Assembly (NCBI GenBank): GCA_022844205.1
Contig: JALHMF010000008.1
Coordinates: 62,001-126,000 of the forward strand
Direction: 5' to 3'
Length of the DNA stretch: 64,000 bases
Source of the DNA: Xanthobacteraceae bacterium
GTDB lineage: Bacteria > Pseudomonadota > Alphaproteobacteria > Rhizobiales > Xanthobacteraceae
The first letter of the stretch is position 1. Each line of letters opens with the position of its first letter. The notes under the pieces were generated by a model. That model saw nothing but the letters and a program-made list of their open reading frames with translations. It did no database searches and had not been told where the DNA came from. Of the stretch, positions 56,401 to 62,173 are shown piece by piece. Made by a program: the position numbers and the translations under genes.

Positions 56401-59400
56401 ATATCGGTTCGGTGTCTGGCTACGGCACTTCGACGATCCAGATCAACTTCAATGCGAACGCCACCGACACTCGCGTCGAGGCGTTGATGCAGGCGATTGG
56501 CTTCAGCTCGACATCCAACACGCCCGGCACGCAGCGGACCTTCGACGTCACCTTCGATGACGGCGGCAACACCGGCGCCGGCGGCCCGCTCCAGGACATC
56601 GAGACGGTCACGATCAACATCGTTCCGGTAAACGATGCCCCGTCGAACCTGTTCACCAGCACCATCCAGATCACGGAAGACACCGCAACGAAGCTCACGC
56701 AACTTCAGGTCGCCGATCCGGACTCTGGCGGAGCCGACATCACCCTTACCCTCACCCTGCCTGGCGGCAGCGGAACACTTTCCGCTTCCAACGCGGGCGG
56801 CGTGACGGTCGGTGGAACGCCAACGGCGCTCACCCTCACAGGCACAGTGGCGGAACTCAACGCGTTCCTGTCGACCGTGGCGCAGAGCGTGCTATATACC
56901 CCGGTCGCCAACTCGACGACCGACGTGACGCTGACGGTCAACGTCAACGACCTCGGCAATTCCGGCAGCGGTGGCGCGCTTTCGGACAGTGACCCGATCA
57001 CGCTTGACTTGGTCGCGGTCAATGACGTGCCGGTCTCGACCGATGACTCGCTCACGATCAACGAGGATTCCGCACCGGTATTCCTGGCACTCACCGACTT
57101 CGGTACCTATTCGGACATTGAAGGCACTGCGCTCACCACCGTTCGCATCACCACTCTGCCACTGGAAGGCGCGTTTCAGTACGACACCACCGGCGGCGGA
57201 AACTGGGTGGCGGTCACCTTGAACCAGGATATCCCGGCTACGCACATTTCCGGCAACCGCCTTCGCTTCACGCCGGACGCTAACGAAAATGCATCGTCCT
57301 ACGCCAATATTCGCTTCCGGGTTAGCGACGGCACCGACTTTAGTGTTGCTGACTACACGCTTGGCATCAGAGTCAATGCGATTAACGACACCCCGTCGAA
57401 CCTGTTCACCAGCACCATCCAGATCACGGAAGACACCGCAACGAAGCTCACGCAACTTCAGGTCGCCGATCCGGACTCTGGCGGAGCCGACATCACCGTT
57501 ACCCTCACCCTGCCTGGCGGCAGCGGAACGCTTTCCGCTTCCAACGCAGGCGGCGTGACGGTGGGAGGAACGTCAACCGCGCTAACCCTTACGGGCACAG
57601 TGGCGGAACTCAACGCGTTCCTTTCTAACAACGCGCAGAGCGTGCTCTACACCCCGGTCGCCAACTCGACGACCGACGTGACGCTGACGGTCAACGTCAA
57701 CGATCTCGGCAATACTGGTACGGATCCGGGCCTGACGGGCACTGCCTTGAACGAGCAGGACACCGACATAGTCACGCTCCGTCTGATTGCTGCGAACGAC
57801 GGGCCAACAGCGACGATCACTCCGCTTTCGTATAACGCGACCGAGCAGACGAGCCTCAACCTGAAGAACACGGGGCTCTCGATCGCCGATACGGCTGATG
57901 GCAATACCGGGACGATGACGGTGAACCTGTCGGCGAATGACGGCGTCCTGACTGTCACCGCGGGCACCAGCGGAGCGATTGTCTCCAACAGCGGCACATC
58001 GAACGTGACGATCTCCGGTACCGTCGCGCAGATCAATAATCTCCTGAGCACGAATGGCACCAGCACGGTTACGTTCATTCACAACAGCAATACGCCCCCG
58101 GCCAGCGTCACCCTCACCTTGCAGGTGAACGACAACGGCAATGTGGGCGGCGGCGATCTGATTGCGGCCGACACGGCGACGATCAATATCACGGCGGTGA
58201 ACGATGCCCCGCAGGCGCTGGGCACGACCATCAACCTCACCGAGGACGTGACGCACGTCTTCACCCTGGCCAACTTCGGCTTCACCGACGGCGAAGGACA
58301 CAACTTCCTGAACGTTCTGATCGATAGCGTTCCCTTGGCCTCCGCCGGCACGCTTCGACTGAACAACACTGTGGTCACCGCTCCGGCCGCCATCTCGGCG
58401 GCGGATATCGCGGAAGGGCGGCTCACCTTCGCGCCGGCCGACAACTACTTCGACGACGGCGCAACGGTGACCTTCCCCGTGGACCAGACCTTCAACTACC
58501 GGGTCCAGGACGACGGCGGCACGGCGAATGGCGGCGTGAATACATCTACGACCGCCACCATGACGCTCAATATGAGCACGACGAACTTCACCAATACGGA
58601 GAACCTGAGCAGCAACAGCAACCATGCCTATACGGCGGCGTTGAACGTTGCGAACTTCTCCATCCAGGATACGGACGCGGCAGGTAATACCGCTCCCAAT
58701 TCCTCGGGAGATAGCCTCACTATCCAGACTGCTGGTGGTGGCGCCACGGCGTTTGAGGCTCTCAATTTCTTCCGTTCCGATGACAATCTGGAGATCAGCT
58801 GGACGGAAGCTGCGGTCAGCCCGACGGTCACGCTGCTCAATCAGTTCGCTGGCGGCAACGACCCGGACATCGAACAGCTCGATTTCGAGAACGGCGGTTC
58901 GTATGCCGGCTACACCTTGAACGCCGGCGGATATCGTCTCAGCGCCGATGCCGCTTCACCGCTTGCTGGCGTGGACGACGCGGCATTCGGTTCTCGCGAC
59001 ATCATCGCGGGTGCATCGGCGACGGAAACGCTCAACGGCGGTGCAGGTGATGACTTGCTGTTCGGCAATGGCGGCGACGACACGCTCAACGGCGGCACTG
59101 GTCAGGACCTGCTCGTGGGCGGCTTGGGCAACGATACCTTCACCTTTGATAACGGCGACAGCGGTGGAACCATCCTAACGGCCGATGTCATTGCTGACTT
59201 CGATGACTTGCTCGATGTGATCAATCTGAATTCGATCGACGCAAATACGAGCGCTGGCGGCAATCAGGACTTCGGCCCAATCACCCAATCTGGCAGCGTG
59301 ATCCAGAACAGCATCACCTGGTTCCAGGATGTCGGTAACAACCAGACCGTGATCCAGATCGATAACAATGGCAACACGACCGCCGACATGATGTTCGTGC

Positions 59401-59444
59401 TAACCGGCATCCACAACCTCAACGACACTAACGTCGTCGGTTAG
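41460..59444 (+). CDS. Giant type I-secreted multi-repeat adhesin (RTX/LapA-like), 5994 residues
   Basis: A surface adhesin or biofilm protein exported by a type I (ABC) system. Order: residues 1 to about 125, an N-terminal retention-type module; 190-1205, T1SS/DUF5801-like repeats ending in DDDGP or DDDIP, of which those at 600 and 827 start with HDE(S/T)EG; 1206-1400, a DUF642/galactose-binding-like module; 1400-1860, more repeats; 1860-2045, a second such module; 2045-4420, more repeats, with two copies of an FDDVL module (2736 and 3363), further HDET starts (2544, 4034) and VCBS-like units; 4424-4617, a von Willebrand A domain; 4755-4905, a third galactose-binding-like module; 4906-5850, cadherin-like repeats; 5858-5897, four RTX nonapeptides; then the C-terminal secretion signal. 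It is very rich in Asp, Gly, Asn and Thr. Only two Cys (2211, 2219) were seen. GAGGAG lies nine bases before the ATG. Exporter genes lie downstream on the other strand. Confidence 0.9.
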   Translation: MNAPVKLVQVTGSTGTREVKVVTIEKPANGQAVTIQLSYDQSIRVDLSKIADERIVIVRIGERAIILFDNGATVAIDPFFDSLRRPLANLEFEFGPGRILTSDQLAQLVPFTDDQSILPADQGDPRDAGANFNNPNIDPIGPVALNLLLGPEELPGVNILADRGGILEDLIPSQIDGVTIGGSLEEEHLVRGIILSPEQLSSGNEDTNNDEDVEGNFNVTTNSFTGNAGNGQSLQGLVFGGEQPITFFLLPVTGQPVLDTSGNPVFSQGAQLFFHVVDGNHLIGYANGGDDGDPSFTGAVNPGSSPYPQGPDRIVFELEVLPNGDWTLTIFDQFDHSFGDDIESLLALNLTSVLLALDATNTELTFTGNAFVVTVIDDVPLATGTPEVASINEDDISTPWSQGTSPYQSGTEDNAGPIDPAIVTGNIAGTVKFGSDEHPQGTDKPMFGFISANAVISYMESQNLYSKQSVELASNNGLALVYSVDTSDPVWLVLTGSEPDEVAGGQDTGNPVFELRVNQFTGDYEFRLFDELIHQLPPSGADELSILRSGADGIDFSGIFETFDYDGDSAPLDAGSFVIKVIDDIPEPVAKLNPLGLVQHDESEGNQVPSLIPFNPDLLDGDTNDAAVKAQFAAFEADASIVKGNDPDVDPVSGAIGYARSFFGVILENLLASQTGADAPASDKTFKLTILSSASGLEVTDGGDIELVLYNNGTPGNPTDDLILGRVNEITSPFNGQIAFAIGVDDEGRISVAQYLSLRHPDAGDGVFDEHDDTVSLEGKIGGILTIIDSDGDSVDSAPVDIGGHILFDDDGPKIKDIDTQGQVVHDETEGLQNAIVTPFPAGDANDNDVASLTVFSGVTTPGNDPDVTPLDITDPIGYAQTTGAIVTVQVDYGADGPQPNHSVAYELEVGNSNSGLQTTEGKAIQLFLEGGIIVGRYDGIDGGSGVSSTDPAAFAIHIDPTTGQLSAIQFVSLKHPNTLSNDEQISMSGNRIRVEVTVTDGDGDTDSASINIGNLIKFEDDGPIIVAQNAVIRVDEDDLSNGNGDVQDGDDLGDPSAVSVNGNLSFDAGSDGLKSLNFASMHGDPVVTAGGSPVTANDQALGYFWHAASSTLYASTTFNNLANAQATAVFTVQITDAATGAYTFTLLKAVDHPLQDDSVNPPAKIAYEDNLDINLEYTVVDGDDDSVSSTVAVNIDDDIPVVASNNTNYITNGDFVDGVWSAPAWWGSVGQPGNVPGWAISGESSFPPNGIQFERQSPGFLGLSSSTGNGLIDMGGSPGNYVLTQNVGGGSAPDLTAGQNYVLEIEVGAPFPTTALMEVYWNGVKIGEIDTTVSSGQLEKFAFIVQATGNPVTDVLQFREIGTGNAAIPGFVLDNQNQPQSLQTEGYHGTYVANVKMFKLNGVVDEDGLNNPPFAVGVGDVQPGDVPGNAVVATGSLGVQWGADDYDVADAGSQDGSGSALTGRSLTFTNANVSVFGTNLLKSNGENVSFALLANNTQLVGYVESAGGAGYQAGLDRLVFNVTLSDDGSGSFTFTLVDNLDHAPGAYENDIAFRFNFTATDSDGDQANGTFMVGVDDDLPVINVDVESEPRISANVELDETVQPNGATNPTYDRYNSPSEAGESGGGTSNGGSDDVASAPQVYNRIPVLETNPSANEAIGTRTTQPGAIANLFTPGSLTPNFGADGPGPNSGVTKDLSFQLSGGAYVATNLFATDNGNPAFNTMLDAADRAIFLHKISDTEVVGVIAGADGVANGGADEFVVFRLTLNSPSDPANASITVDQFMPIDHGGTESPSVFDEVIQMAVTGGTLGVQLDVSVTDGDLDPITDSAIAIIGSRGGSFISFDDDGPVIFSVTQDIGANLITNSSFETGHGLVGNNWEIYPNLGVPGWTMGDDGIPFEVQTGGAGGVGAQSGNALIELDSDTEGNPGNNTVGDINPTSSTNATIQQSVAGTVAGQTYELSFWYAPRPGDGINSSGLRVLFEGTEVFAIPANGNPYTPGVFQKFTLFVTSTGSGSIVGFQGTGSENEYGALLDNVSLRAVTIIDDEDTQLIGVGIDGGPGDDGNGVEVTGKIAFDAGTDGLRSIVIDGIDGLNAIYVDNNGIGTPQAISYNWTPDGSGGGTLTGSTANLPTVFTMVVDSNGNYTFTLFAPLEHPSQQDGNENNGVETSWEDNLLLDFGFTITDGDGDTAKGNIGINVDDDTPTIAGADCVTVQNGICETTGPIDLNAQSGADGWSSAVLSATPPESMTVGGQPVQYFVDPAGNILTAYVGPLSPADGGYDSANTVFTVTVDLSTGDYTFKLYQPIDGELSTPIEVDGGTAFGAGPAQAQILQDGDGNDISVVAGWDVPGGFNAAAWLASGIAPGLIANDVNGSDQGWGVDNNNFNTGEFLRFDFGDVSDYGNQGGYTPPAFNGPDVGQATFEFKNLGNGETISYIVHFTDNTFSSGTFNGTNLNGADQITLPASGSTFIDYIEFYTDGTMGGGGTKVDLVSITPFGNDVDLKLEFDLTLADGDLDEVSTSFKVRIFDDSPAVVLNINEVSLTHDETAALQNAVATPVPAGDANDNDTSEPAVAALFSGVTDPGVDPHVAGTPPIGYAASVSELVTASITPGSGGIASTVFSLVIDGGNGTDSNLDTTEGNNILLFKEGDLIVGRVENGPNEDKAAFAIAIDQNGKVYVAQYLSVKHSNGSDHDDPISPENILASVVVTDNDGDTASDSADISDYVRFEDDGPFVNQVQVLDFDDVLNNGNPFQDGQERGLNTASPNYGGFTWAQVGIFNPDIDGFSNPFLATLTYSVHSETNLAFFGEATGGDAGAEYPGAGGSPIVIQQTNGDNFGFLGAWFSSTNVDGLVITVTAYDDANVQVGLDTITVNRGGPVFFDFTGDTSNPINFGSFANIDRLEFDASNFFGFDDFTYVLNPAYAGDVPVIVVDEDDLAIGNADAANGDDAPLNATGTLGYRAGADGVQDVSFAAMTGAVLDVNGAAVSSGGVALSYFWNDAANTLYGSTDVNDATTAAATAAFSIVVSNTGVYTFTLLAPIDHPAPLPPANAAEYKSENNIDISLTYTVTDGDGDQANGSVRISIDDDIPIAVNDLAQSVAEDGAPIGGNVLANDAKGADGATLTHVDLGSGFQIIAAIGTTPLSTALGTYTFQSNGAWTFDPNSNLNNPSGISAGFTYRITDGDGDISTALQPISITDGRDPSVVNGAAIPLDEEALGNANATGTNPGSTAETNSGSVQFLAGSDNIVSMAFQSVGGITVDVNGVVGPDVVWTLVGPNQIKGAIGGIDAILIDLTPSVPVTAGNAGSAAVTATLLDNFPHPNASGENVITLTGIQVVATDIDGDTVTAPVTVTVTDDTPVVNQVQVLDFDDVLKNGAPIADGDEGALDTLVPAGYGGFSWQQAGVFNPTPSFASLHYATHSENNLAFFGEAGGPPADLAGYPGAAGSPIIITRPDDGNFGFLGAWFSATFVDDLAITVLGFQDGNPIAVASTVITVDRDGPTFVDFTQFAGFGDIDTLTFDTVDGSNAFFGFDDFTYILNPAYSGDIPLIIADEDDIPVIGNNDVVVRDDAALHLTGTLGFRPGADAPASVTFASMDGNQVFNVTGAAVTSGGVNLFYFWDGGTLFASTDVTDATTAADTASFKITITNPSTGAYSFEMVSRIDHPLNEDPSPGTQPAFEDNIDISLTYTVTDSDGDQANGSVRVSIDDDVPLAFADSENIGVANGGTGNVITDLSAGDFGDTDTGADKPGADGGSVSHIVSNNLGGGGLSVTSVGNTVIGGQFGNLSIGADGAYTYTRTATTTGVDTFTYTLTDSDGDQTTATLRVDLASQNTPFVDTGDFLGTVEEEHISSAPVFGLEDTGSAAGDDLDTSGNLNITTNQLTINLESLFDGGDGALTYTFNIADGAPAEFTGGADITSGGQPVIYDVQGNILWGFVDVGGAPNTYDPGNGDRAVFSLDITNPVAAVFTLLGPIDHTQGDNIEGTQVLDLTNKIKVTDIDPDSFDLGTIQIKIIDDTPRLISVGLSTTPVVHDETAGQQTAADPNPSNDTSASNPFSFNSTVTTIGAAFSGVINPGSVIGYATGTIAPSYSYFAGADGASGSSSLELAGGVTTIDSGLDTLNGLNILLHVEGNFIVGRVDADNNGSVSTSDAAAFAFAGGQSIGIVQYLPILHPTGGASYDETKTLNPNTLSVRVTITDADGDQDSRPFDISSLVGFGDDGILANATTAATVLDDEAQPGGIISPDIAPGDVNAPEAAKIASGDLNITIGTDGLKSVAFAASMTATGEAGAVTPQVIYVDPVTKAATLETIAITWTPSGNGGTLTGTSAHYPTGTPVFTLVVNSSGHYDFTLNAPLAHPLKDDIGGGVITAYEDNLNLTFNYTATDGDNDTSTNTLTIAVDDDTPLAIADASTLIEGDAQNFNAVFVLDFSGSISDSELNTMLDAVRSAGQTLFNSTNGDVEISVVLFASDAPPANSYGPFTDSAAFTTLINSINPMEPGGARPLTGSTDFTAAIEQTMAFFVPNNTPNWNDLVFFISDGNPNQQTGTGGNSLSDAVKPLWQNFITTNQINVTTIGIGDGIINARLQDVDLDGQGAPILVANFDDLIASLLSVVVGGDISGNVLTGTDSNLVNGADDSFGADGGRILSITVGGSTYTWDGVNSIDNSSIAGPNDIAGDDLTLITTPGGGKFSFDFETGDWDYVGPAVIDNDGEVETFNYVIRDGDGDESGNTLQITVLPKNDAPVISLNSPMSNFNVADNFGAVNYGNNNGSVNWAANWTESSDSGGSGGAGGGSIRIEGNQLRLGENGGDGATIVREVNLASANTATISFDFGSVNSESGEEIVILFAKDGSTFVEIARFDSDDAAGLKTLPTLTGPFAANAKLRIDVEALSANDEYLSIDNLKIDFTVPTLLTYTENGAAIAIMPNTTVADPDIPANFNLGSLTVSTNAAVAGDQLVFAGGGAVLNAGNAEVGGINIGSVSGYGTSTIQINFNANATDTRVEALMQAIGFSSTSNTPGTQRTFDVTFDDGGNTGAGGPLQDIETVTINIVPVNDAPSNLFTSTIQITEDTATKLTQLQVADPDSGGADITLTLTLPGGSGTLSASNAGGVTVGGTPTALTLTGTVAELNAFLSTVAQSVLYTPVANSTTDVTLTVNVNDLGNSGSGGALSDSDPITLDLVAVNDVPVSTDDSLTINEDSAPVFLALTDFGTYSDIEGTALTTVRITTLPLEGAFQYDTTGGGNWVAVTLNQDIPATHISGNRLRFTPDANENASSYANIRFRVSDGTDFSVADYTLGIRVNAINDTPSNLFTSTIQITEDTATKLTQLQVADPDSGGADITVTLTLPGGSGTLSASNAGGVTVGGTSTALTLTGTVAELNAFLSNNAQSVLYTPVANSTTDVTLTVNVNDLGNTGTDPGLTGTALNEQDTDIVTLRLIAANDGPTATITPLSYNATEQTSLNLKNTGLSIADTADGNTGTMTVNLSANDGVLTVTAGTSGAIVSNSGTSNVTISGTVAQINNLLSTNGTSTVTFIHNSNTPPASVTLTLQVNDNGNVGGGDLIAADTATINITAVNDAPQALGTTINLTEDVTHVFTLANFGFTDGEGHNFLNVLIDSVPLASAGTLRLNNTVVTAPAAISAADIAEGRLTFAPADNYFDDGATVTFPVDQTFNYRVQDDGGTANGGVNTSTTATMTLNMSTTNFTNTENLSSNSNHAYTAALNVANFSIQDTDAAGNTAPNSSGDSLTIQTAGGGATAFEALNFFRSDDNLEISWTEAAVSPTVTLLNQFAGGNDPDIEQLDFENGGSYAGYTLNAGGYRLSADAASPLAGVDDAAFGSRDIIAGASATETLNGGAGDDLLFGNGGDDTLNGGTGQDLLVGGLGNDTFTFDNGDSGGTILTADVIADFDDLLDVINLNSIDANTSAGGNQDFGPITQSGSVIQNSITWFQDVGNNQTVIQIDNNGNTTADMMFVLTGIHNLNDTNVVG
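45076..45660 (+). other. Adhesin module: first galactose-binding-like (DUF642-type) domain
   Basis: Residues about 1206-1400 begin NYITNGDFVDGVWSAPAWW and continue with the pattern NVPGWAIS - GNGLIDMGG - LTQNVGG - GQNYVLEIEVG - LQFREIGTG - GFVLDNQ. That is the usual layout of DUF642/choice-of-anchor carbohydrate-binding jelly rolls. A sugar or cell-wall ligand is plausible. Confidence 0.6.
47038..47590 (+). other. Adhesin module: second galactose-binding-like (DUF642-type) domain
   Basis: Residues about 1860-2044: LITNSSFETG, VPGWTMGDDG, SGNALIELDSD, IQQSVAGTVAGQTYELSFWY, LRVLFEGTEVF and ALLDNVSL, the hallmark pattern of DUF642-like sugar-binding domains. Confidence 0.65.
54729..55310 (+). 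other. Adhesin module: von Willebrand factor A domain
   Basis: Residues about 4424-4617. The metal-ion-dependent adhesion site is complete in sequence: Asp4432-x-Ser4434-x-Ser4436 (DFSGS), the Thr in GSTDFTAAI, and the Asp in FFISDGNPN. Such domains bind ligands through a divalent cation and occur in large RTX adhesins of Gram-negative bacteria. Confidence 0.85.
56639..56962 (+). repeat. Near-identical intragenic duplication, copy 1
   Basis: 324 bases encoding a cadherin-like repeat (SNLFTSTIQITEDTATKLTQ onward). The copy at 57392-57715 is at a constant offset of 753 bases (251 codons) and differs at only a few percent of positions, far less than other repeats of this gene. Confidence 0.9.
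57392..57715 (+). repeat. Near-identical intragenic duplication, copy 2
   Basis: Second copy of the cadherin-like repeat at 56639-56962. Differences include Leu/Val, Pro/Ser and Thr-Val/Asn-Asn changes. A diverged cadherin-like domain (starting STDDSLTINEDSAPVF) lies between the copies. Confidence 0.9.
59031..59150 (+). other. Adhesin module: RTX calcium-binding repeats
   Basis: Residues 5858-5897 contain four nonapeptides of the GGxGxDxLx type (GGAGDDLLF, GNGGDDTLN, GGTGQDLLV, GGLGNDTFT). The remaining 97 residues, rich in Asn, Asp and hydrophobics, form the C-terminal type I secretion signal. Confidence 0.9.
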
Positions 59445-59461
59445 GTAGGCAGCCAAGATAG

Positions 59462-59492
59462 AACCCGCCGGAGCAAACTCCGGCGGGTTTTT
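59462..59492 (+). terminator. Rho-independent terminator of the adhesin gene
   Basis: An 11-bp perfect stem AACCCGCCGGA/TCCGGCGGGTT (59462-59472 with 59479-59489), six-base loop, followed by TTT, 17 bases after the stop. Confidence 0.9.
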
Positions 59493-59519
59493 CGTTTCCA
59501 GAATTCCAGAAGCTCAGCC

Positions 59520-60389
59520 CTACGCCTTCTTGCGCGGCGGCATAGCGAGACGGCCGCTGACCGATTTCGGCGCCCTCGCCGCCGTTTGCGATGGCTGGCG
59601 CGGCGGGAGTTCGGTCACGTCCGCGGGCGCCGTTCCGTCCTGGTGCCGTTCTCCCGGCGATAGGTCGCTGTAGCGCGTCTGAAATTTGTGCAAGCCAATA
59701 TGCGTGATCTCGTGGTCCACGCTCGCCCACACTTCTCCGCCGCAACGCCGCCGCCAGCGGTAGCAGAATGCAAAATCCTCCGAGAGCCGCGCCTGCTCCA
59801 GCCGCAGCGGCTCGAACGCGCGGATCATACGGTGCATCCCCTGCCCGAGCGGCGACGTATAGCCGGCCGTGTCGTCGGAGATTTCCGGCATTTGCTGAAG
59901 CATTTTCTCGATGCAGTCGCGGCGGATTAGCAGAATACCGGCGCCGCAACCCTCGACGCGGATAAACCCGTTGCGCGAACCGCGGCCGGCACCCTTGATC
60001 ACGAATTCATGCGCTTGGGCGATAGACTGCCGGACCGATGCCGCGTTCCCGGACTCAGGAGCGGACTGCGCGAGGCGATCGAGGTCGACTTTCCGTTTCG
60101 GCGCAACCACGCCCACAAGCGGCTCATTGAGTTCCAGCATGTCCATCACGAGTGAGGGCTCGAAACCCATGTCGGCGTCGATAAAGAGAAGATGGCTAGC
60201 ATCCGTCTCATCGAACCAGCGGGTGAGCAGTGCGTTGCGGCTTTCCGCGATGTCGCTGAAGGAGGTGGTGACGTAAAGCGAGTCCCAGCGCCGGCGCGCC
60301 AGTTCAGGCAGCAGCCGCATCAGGCTCTGCACGTACGACGAATAGAATACTTCGCCGTATGCCGGCGTGGCGATGAACAGCTTGGTCAC
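59520..60389 (-). CDS. Glycosyltransferase-like protein (GT-A fold), unknown
   Basis: A 289-residue soluble protein. It begins KLFIATPAYGEVFYSSYVQS, contains ARRRWDSLYVTTSFSDIAES and the likely metal-binding site LLFIDADMGFEPSLVMDML (Asp-x-Asp), and later VEGCGAGILLIRRDCIEKML and LSEDFAFCYRWRRR, the usual layout of GT-A-type transferases acting on processive or protein acceptors. The tail after about residue 235 is Pro/Arg-rich and disordered-looking. It ends about 28 bases from the adhesin terminator. Adjacent to the adhesin, it may decorate it with sugar, but this is inference. Confidence 0.6.
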   Translation of the reverse strand: MTKLFIATPAYGEVFYSSYVQSLMRLLPELARRRWDSLYVTTSFSDIAESRNALLTRWFDETDASHLLFIDADMGFEPSLVMDMLELNEPLVGVVAPKRKVDLDRLAQSAPESGNAASVRQSIAQAHEFVIKGAGRGSRNGFIRVEGCGAGILLIRRDCIEKMLQQMPEISDDTAGYTSPLGQGMHRMIRAFEPLRLEQARLSEDFAFCYRWRRRCGGEVWASVDHEITHIGLHKFQTRYSDLSPGERHQDGTAPADVTELPPRQPSQTAARAPKSVSGRLAMPPRKKA

Positions 60390-60562
60390 GAGAGGCCTCT
60401 CAAGGCCCCATTAAATCATCGCAAGCTCAAAAACACACGGACAGCGGCTACGAAAGCTGTCTATAATTCAACACCGAAGAATTTATGAGGAGATACAACG
60501 TTCTAAAGCGAAAAAATTTATCTTCCAAGGCTCGCGAAGGTTGTTGCAACCTGGTTGGTAGA

Positions 60563-61558
60563 TTAGAGCAGCAAAGCGGCGTATTGGCTCGCGCCCGCTG
60601 TTTCTTCCACCTGGATTTCGTTCCTCCCCCAGTTCGAGGTCGCCGGCGCTAGTTCGGCGCTATCCAGACCTGCTCCATCAATCGAGGCAAAACGCGTCGC
60701 CAGAAGCGTCACACCGCCATGCCCGAGACTATACAAGGCTTTGTAGGTGGGGAGCTCCTCCGCTGTAAGCGTAACGGCGCGCTGATTGTCGAGGATCAAC
60801 CACTGCTTATTGTCCCGGGCGGCGAGCACGGCGTGGTCCTGCCGGCCGGCTGAGTTCCTGACCAGTACGATCCTCAAATCCTCACTAGCAAAACCGGCCA
60901 TCCGCAGCATCGCATATTTGAGAATGGCGTAGTCTTCGCAATCACCGTTCCCGCTTGTGAGGCTCGTAAGCGGGCTGCTCCAGCGATCGGGCTCACCGTG
61001 CTGCTGCGTATCGCTCATGTATCGAATAGATTTGTTGCCGAGCCGGTTTATCGTCTCGATCCGCGCACGGCCTGACTTTTTCTCTGCCTCTTCCAGAAGC
61101 GAAACGAAATGCGCGGCAGCTTCCGTACAACTCGCCGGGCGCGCGCGGCAGTCGGCTATAGACGCAAGATCGTTGCCAAGTTGCGCTTGAATTGCGCGCC
61201 AGTTCGCCCAAAGGCGGCCATTCGGTGCGCGGAAACCGAAAAGCCCGAAAGGCTCCGGACCTGCGATTGTCGCCGTGTCCGAGTCGACGATCTTTTCGTT
61301 CGACTGCAAGGACGGGGCGCGCCCAAGAGCCGCATTCTGAAGGCCCTGCCGCGCCAAAACTTCGTTGATCGTGAAGAACCGCGCAGTTGGCGGACGCGCA
61401 ACCTGGGCAAGCACAAAGTCTTCAGAAGCCAACGGAGCGGCCAGCTTATTCAGGCGCGACTGGGCAACAGCTTCGTTCGCCCATGCGAGCGTAAGTGTTA
61501 GCGAAACAACGCCCGATGCAATCCGGCTCCATCCACGGCTTTTACGCACGAAGACCAT
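60563..61558 (-). CDS. LapG-like periplasmic transglutaminase-like cysteine protease (BTLCP)
   Basis: A 331-residue exported protease of the bacterial transglutaminase-like family (PF06035). After a signal peptide (SLTLTLAWANEAVAQ) the conserved triad is visible: Cys207 in GNGDCEDYAILK, His242 in RQDHAVLAA and Asp257 in WLILDNQ, with Cys-His and His-Asp spacings of 35 and 15, close to those I recall for LapG of Pseudomonas (37 and 17). LapG cuts retained LapA-type adhesins at a di-alanine site after the retention module when LapD releases it. The N-terminal extension of about 90 residues is longer than in LapG. GGAGGAG before the ATG at 61558 fixes the start. Confidence 0.85.
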   Translation of the reverse strand: MVFVRKSRGWSRIASGVVSLTLTLAWANEAVAQSRLNKLAAPLASEDFVLAQVARPPTARFFTINEVLARQGLQNAALGRAPSLQSNEKIVDSDTATIAGPEPFGLFGFRAPNGRLWANWRAIQAQLGNDLASIADCRARPASCTEAAAHFVSLLEEAEKKSGRARIETINRLGNKSIRYMSDTQQHGEPDRWSSPLTSLTSGNGDCEDYAILKYAMLRMAGFASEDLRIVLVRNSAGRQDHAVLAARDNKQWLILDNQRAVTLTAEELPTYKALYSLGHGGVTLLATRFASIDGAGLDSAELAPATSNWGRNEIQVEETAGASQYAALLL

Positions 61559-61767
61559 CGGCTCCTCCGCTTGGGAAAGCAGCCAACGTCTGTGCGCCGG
61601 TCCGCATCCCGTCTGTGAAGGACAACCGATACGGGATGGACTCACTCGGCTCGGTTAAAAGCCGAGCGCGCGGTCTGATTGATTTTTGGTTGAGTCAATT
61701 TTCCGTCGCCATGACGACGGGCTTTGGTTTTGTTTTTTAACGAAGCGCTAATCGAACTGTCGCGAGA

Positions 61768-62088
61768 TCAGCTCTTGTTACCCTTCTTACTTTCGGCAGC
61801 TGACCCTGCTTTTGAATCTGCAGCCGACTTCATACGCTCGGCAAGCTTTTGAATATTGTTAACCAACTGGTTCGCGGCAATACCGGTTAGAACAACGCGT
61901 CCCGCTACCGCACGGCGGGCGATGGCTGGACGGCCGTCGGTCGGTTCGCTCATGCGGGGGTTTGAGAAGGTTATCGAGAGATTGCCATGAAGGAAGGCTA
62001 CGCTGGCGACTTCGCTCGCGAAGAACTCAGGCGTCGGAAATCGTTCTTCCAACACCGGCAAATTAGGCTTTTTTGTCTTGTCAGCCAT
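61768..62088 (-). CDS. Small protein of the adhesin-export cluster, DUF3467-like?
   Basis: A 106-residue protein. The middle (HGNLSITFSNPRM, then AVAGRVVLTGIAANQLVNNI) gives a beta-rich start, an RVVLT strand and an Ala/Asn helix, faintly like DUF3467 proteins, whose function is unknown. The C-terminus is an Ala/Lys/Ser helix. I chose the ATG at 62088 because GAGGGGG lies six bases before it; an ATG at 62094 is inside that site. It lies 85 bases after the membrane fusion protein gene. Confidence 0.55.
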   Translation of the reverse strand: MADKTKKPNLPVLEERFPTPEFFASEVASVAFLHGNLSITFSNPRMSEPTDGRPAIARRAVAGRVVLTGIAANQLVNNIQKLAERMKSAADSKAGSAAESKKGNKS

Positions 62089-62173
62089 GGACATCCCCCT
62101 CTCGCTGATTTGTTTAGCTTGAGATCCAGCCGCTTTCCCGCGGACCATAGGTCGCGATAATATTCGCGGACGA

